From the NCBI GenBank assembly GCA_027621175.1, contig JAQCCM010000009.1, positions 1 through 54,639 of the forward strand: a stretch of DNA of 54,639 nucleotides. Reading direction: 5' to 3'. Under the pieces are notes generated by a model. It had not been told where the DNA came from. It saw only the letters and a list, made by a program, of their open reading frames with translations, and did no database searches. Source of the DNA: Bacteroidota bacterium (GTDB taxonomy: Bacteria > Bacteroidota > Bacteroidia > Flavobacteriales > Flavobacteriaceae). Within the stretch, counting starts at the first letter, position 1. The number at the start of each line of letters is the position of its first letter. Made by a program: the position numbers and the translations under genes. Positions 54,006 to 54,639 of this stretch are shown here, piece by piece.

Positions 54006-54298
54006 TGACGCACTACACCGCTGAAAACTTTTCTGATGCATTAGGAAATATAGGTTCGGATTGGAAATGGCAATCCGACGCCCTCGAAGCTACTTTTATT
54101 TTTTCTGATTTTAAAACCGCTTTTGCTTTTATGACACAGGTCGCAGAAGTGGCAGAGCGTTTACATCATCACCCCGATTGGCAGAACAGCTACAATACGG
54201 TTAAAGTCCGTTTGCTCACACACGATCACAATGCCGTCACTGACCTTGACATTGCGCTTGCTAAAGAAATAAGTGCTTTGGTTAACGATTTTATTTAA
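54005..54298 (+). CDS. 4a-hydroxytetrahydrobiopterin dehydratase (pterin carbinolamine dehydratase)
   Basis: 97 residues, the size of the PCD family. The catalytic block AERLHHHPDWQNSYNTVKVRLLTHDHNAVTDLDIALA carries the usual HHHP and later H...D residues. The enzyme dehydrates the hydroxypterin made by aromatic amino acid hydroxylases. No hydroxylase gene is in the window. A weak hairpin (AAACAAAA at 54304-54311 with TTTTGTTT at 54332-54339) lies just downstream and may serve as a terminator. Confidence 0.9.
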   Translation: MTHYTAENFSDALGNIGSDWKWQSDALEATFIFSDFKTAFAFMTQVAEVAERLHHHPDWQNSYNTVKVRLLTHDHNAVTDLDIALAKEISALVNDFI

Positions 54299-54450
54299 GC
54301 AGCAAACAAAACCCTATACAATTAGCGATTATTTTGTTTTATGAAGGCTCTACGTTTTCATGCAGTTACCCCCAGTAATGATTGGATATTAGATTAGCAA
54401 TTCCAATAACACATTATTACCATGTAGATATTATGTAGAGATATAATTTC

Positions 54451-54480
54451 TTGATTTGATAAATTACAAGTATATATTTG
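54451..54480 (+). promoter_or_regulatory. Candidate Bacteroidota promoter before the last gene
   Basis: TTG at 54451-54453 and TATATTTG at 54473-54480 are 19 bases apart, matching the TTG-N17-23-TAnnTTTG pattern exactly. The transcript would start shortly before the ATG at 54496. Confidence 0.55.
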
Positions 54481-54495
54481 AATAAATAAAAAATC

Positions 54496-54639
54496 ATGAA
54501 ACAATTATATACATTAATAGTAATACTTCTTATTATTTCCTTTTCGTATGCTCAAACCCATGTAACCGCCGACCCAGCTGCTAATTGGTCTGGGTACATG
54601 GCTTGGTTTAACCATACTAACGGAGTGAAAGGCGATTAT
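54496..54639 (+). CDS. Secreted protein, N-terminus only (runs off window end)
   Basis: 48 residues are visible before the window ends. A signal peptide (LIVILLIISFSYAQ) is followed by THVTADPAANWSGYMAWFNHTNG. The mature start and the preceding promoter look genuine, but the family cannot be told from so little sequence. It could be an exported surface or T9SS protein. Confidence 0.6.
   Translation, partial: MKQLYTLIVILLIISFSYAQTHVTADPAANWSGYMAWFNHTNGVKGDY

Noticed and set aside
1-54639. CRISPR array, insertion sequence or prophage genes
   Set aside because: No regularly spaced repeats, transposase, integrase or phage structural genes were seen. The locus shows only a tRNA border and repeat remnants as possible mobility traces.

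Overview
The window looks like a chromosomal segment of a marine member of the Bacteroidota, most likely Flavobacteriaceae. The evidence is low GC content, a SusC/SusD pair, a hybrid two-component regulator, C-terminal type IX secretion (T9SS) sorting domains, -7 boxes of the TAnnTTTG type, and myxol-type carotenoid genes. I cannot name the genus.

Layout: (1) 1-484: the 3' end of a second galactokinase-like gene cut by the window edge, running into about three degenerate tandem units of roughly 110 bp. (2) 485-9785, plus strand: a tightly packed operon with every step of a non-phosphorylating deoxyhexonate pathway (UxaA-type sugar-acid dehydratase, SDR, FAH hydrolase, lactonase, second SDR, mutarotase, FMN-dependent hydroxyacid dehydrogenase), a FucP-like permease and a sulfatase. 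(3) 9782-24169, minus strand: a polysaccharide utilization locus, read from susC through susD, a PKD-domain glycan-binding lipoprotein, two GH86 enzymes, an SGNH hydrolase, a stand-alone T9SS-exported module and an alpha/beta-hydrolase esterase. (4) 24359-28507: a divergent HTCS regulator, separated from susC by an intergenic region with a perfect 26-bp palindrome. (5) 28510-35517, minus strand: GH29, two S1 sulfatases and a GH2 lipoprotein. (6) 35654-41456, plus strand: galK, galT, a formylglycine-generating enzyme and a third GH86 gene broken by a single in-frame TAA. (7) 41454-54639: a tRNA-Arg(CCU) at the edge of the locus, carotenoid genes (cruF, crtD, crtA-like), a TonB receptor/phytase operon, redox genes, a second carotenoid block (crtI plus glycosyltransferase), and the start of a secreted protein.

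How the genes fit together (inference): GH86 enzymes, S1 sulfatases with their own activating enzyme, GH2, GH29, Leloir genes and a fucose-type oxidative pathway make a coherent machine for a sulfated agarocolloid such as porphyran. D-galactose would enter GalK/GalT. L-galactose (or L-fucose) released by GH29 would be imported by the permease and oxidised to pyruvate plus L-glycerate (or L-lactate). No GH117, GH16 or anhydrogalactose genes are in the window, so plain agar is a less good fit. From the tRNA onward the genes look like ordinary flavobacterial housekeeping and pigment functions.
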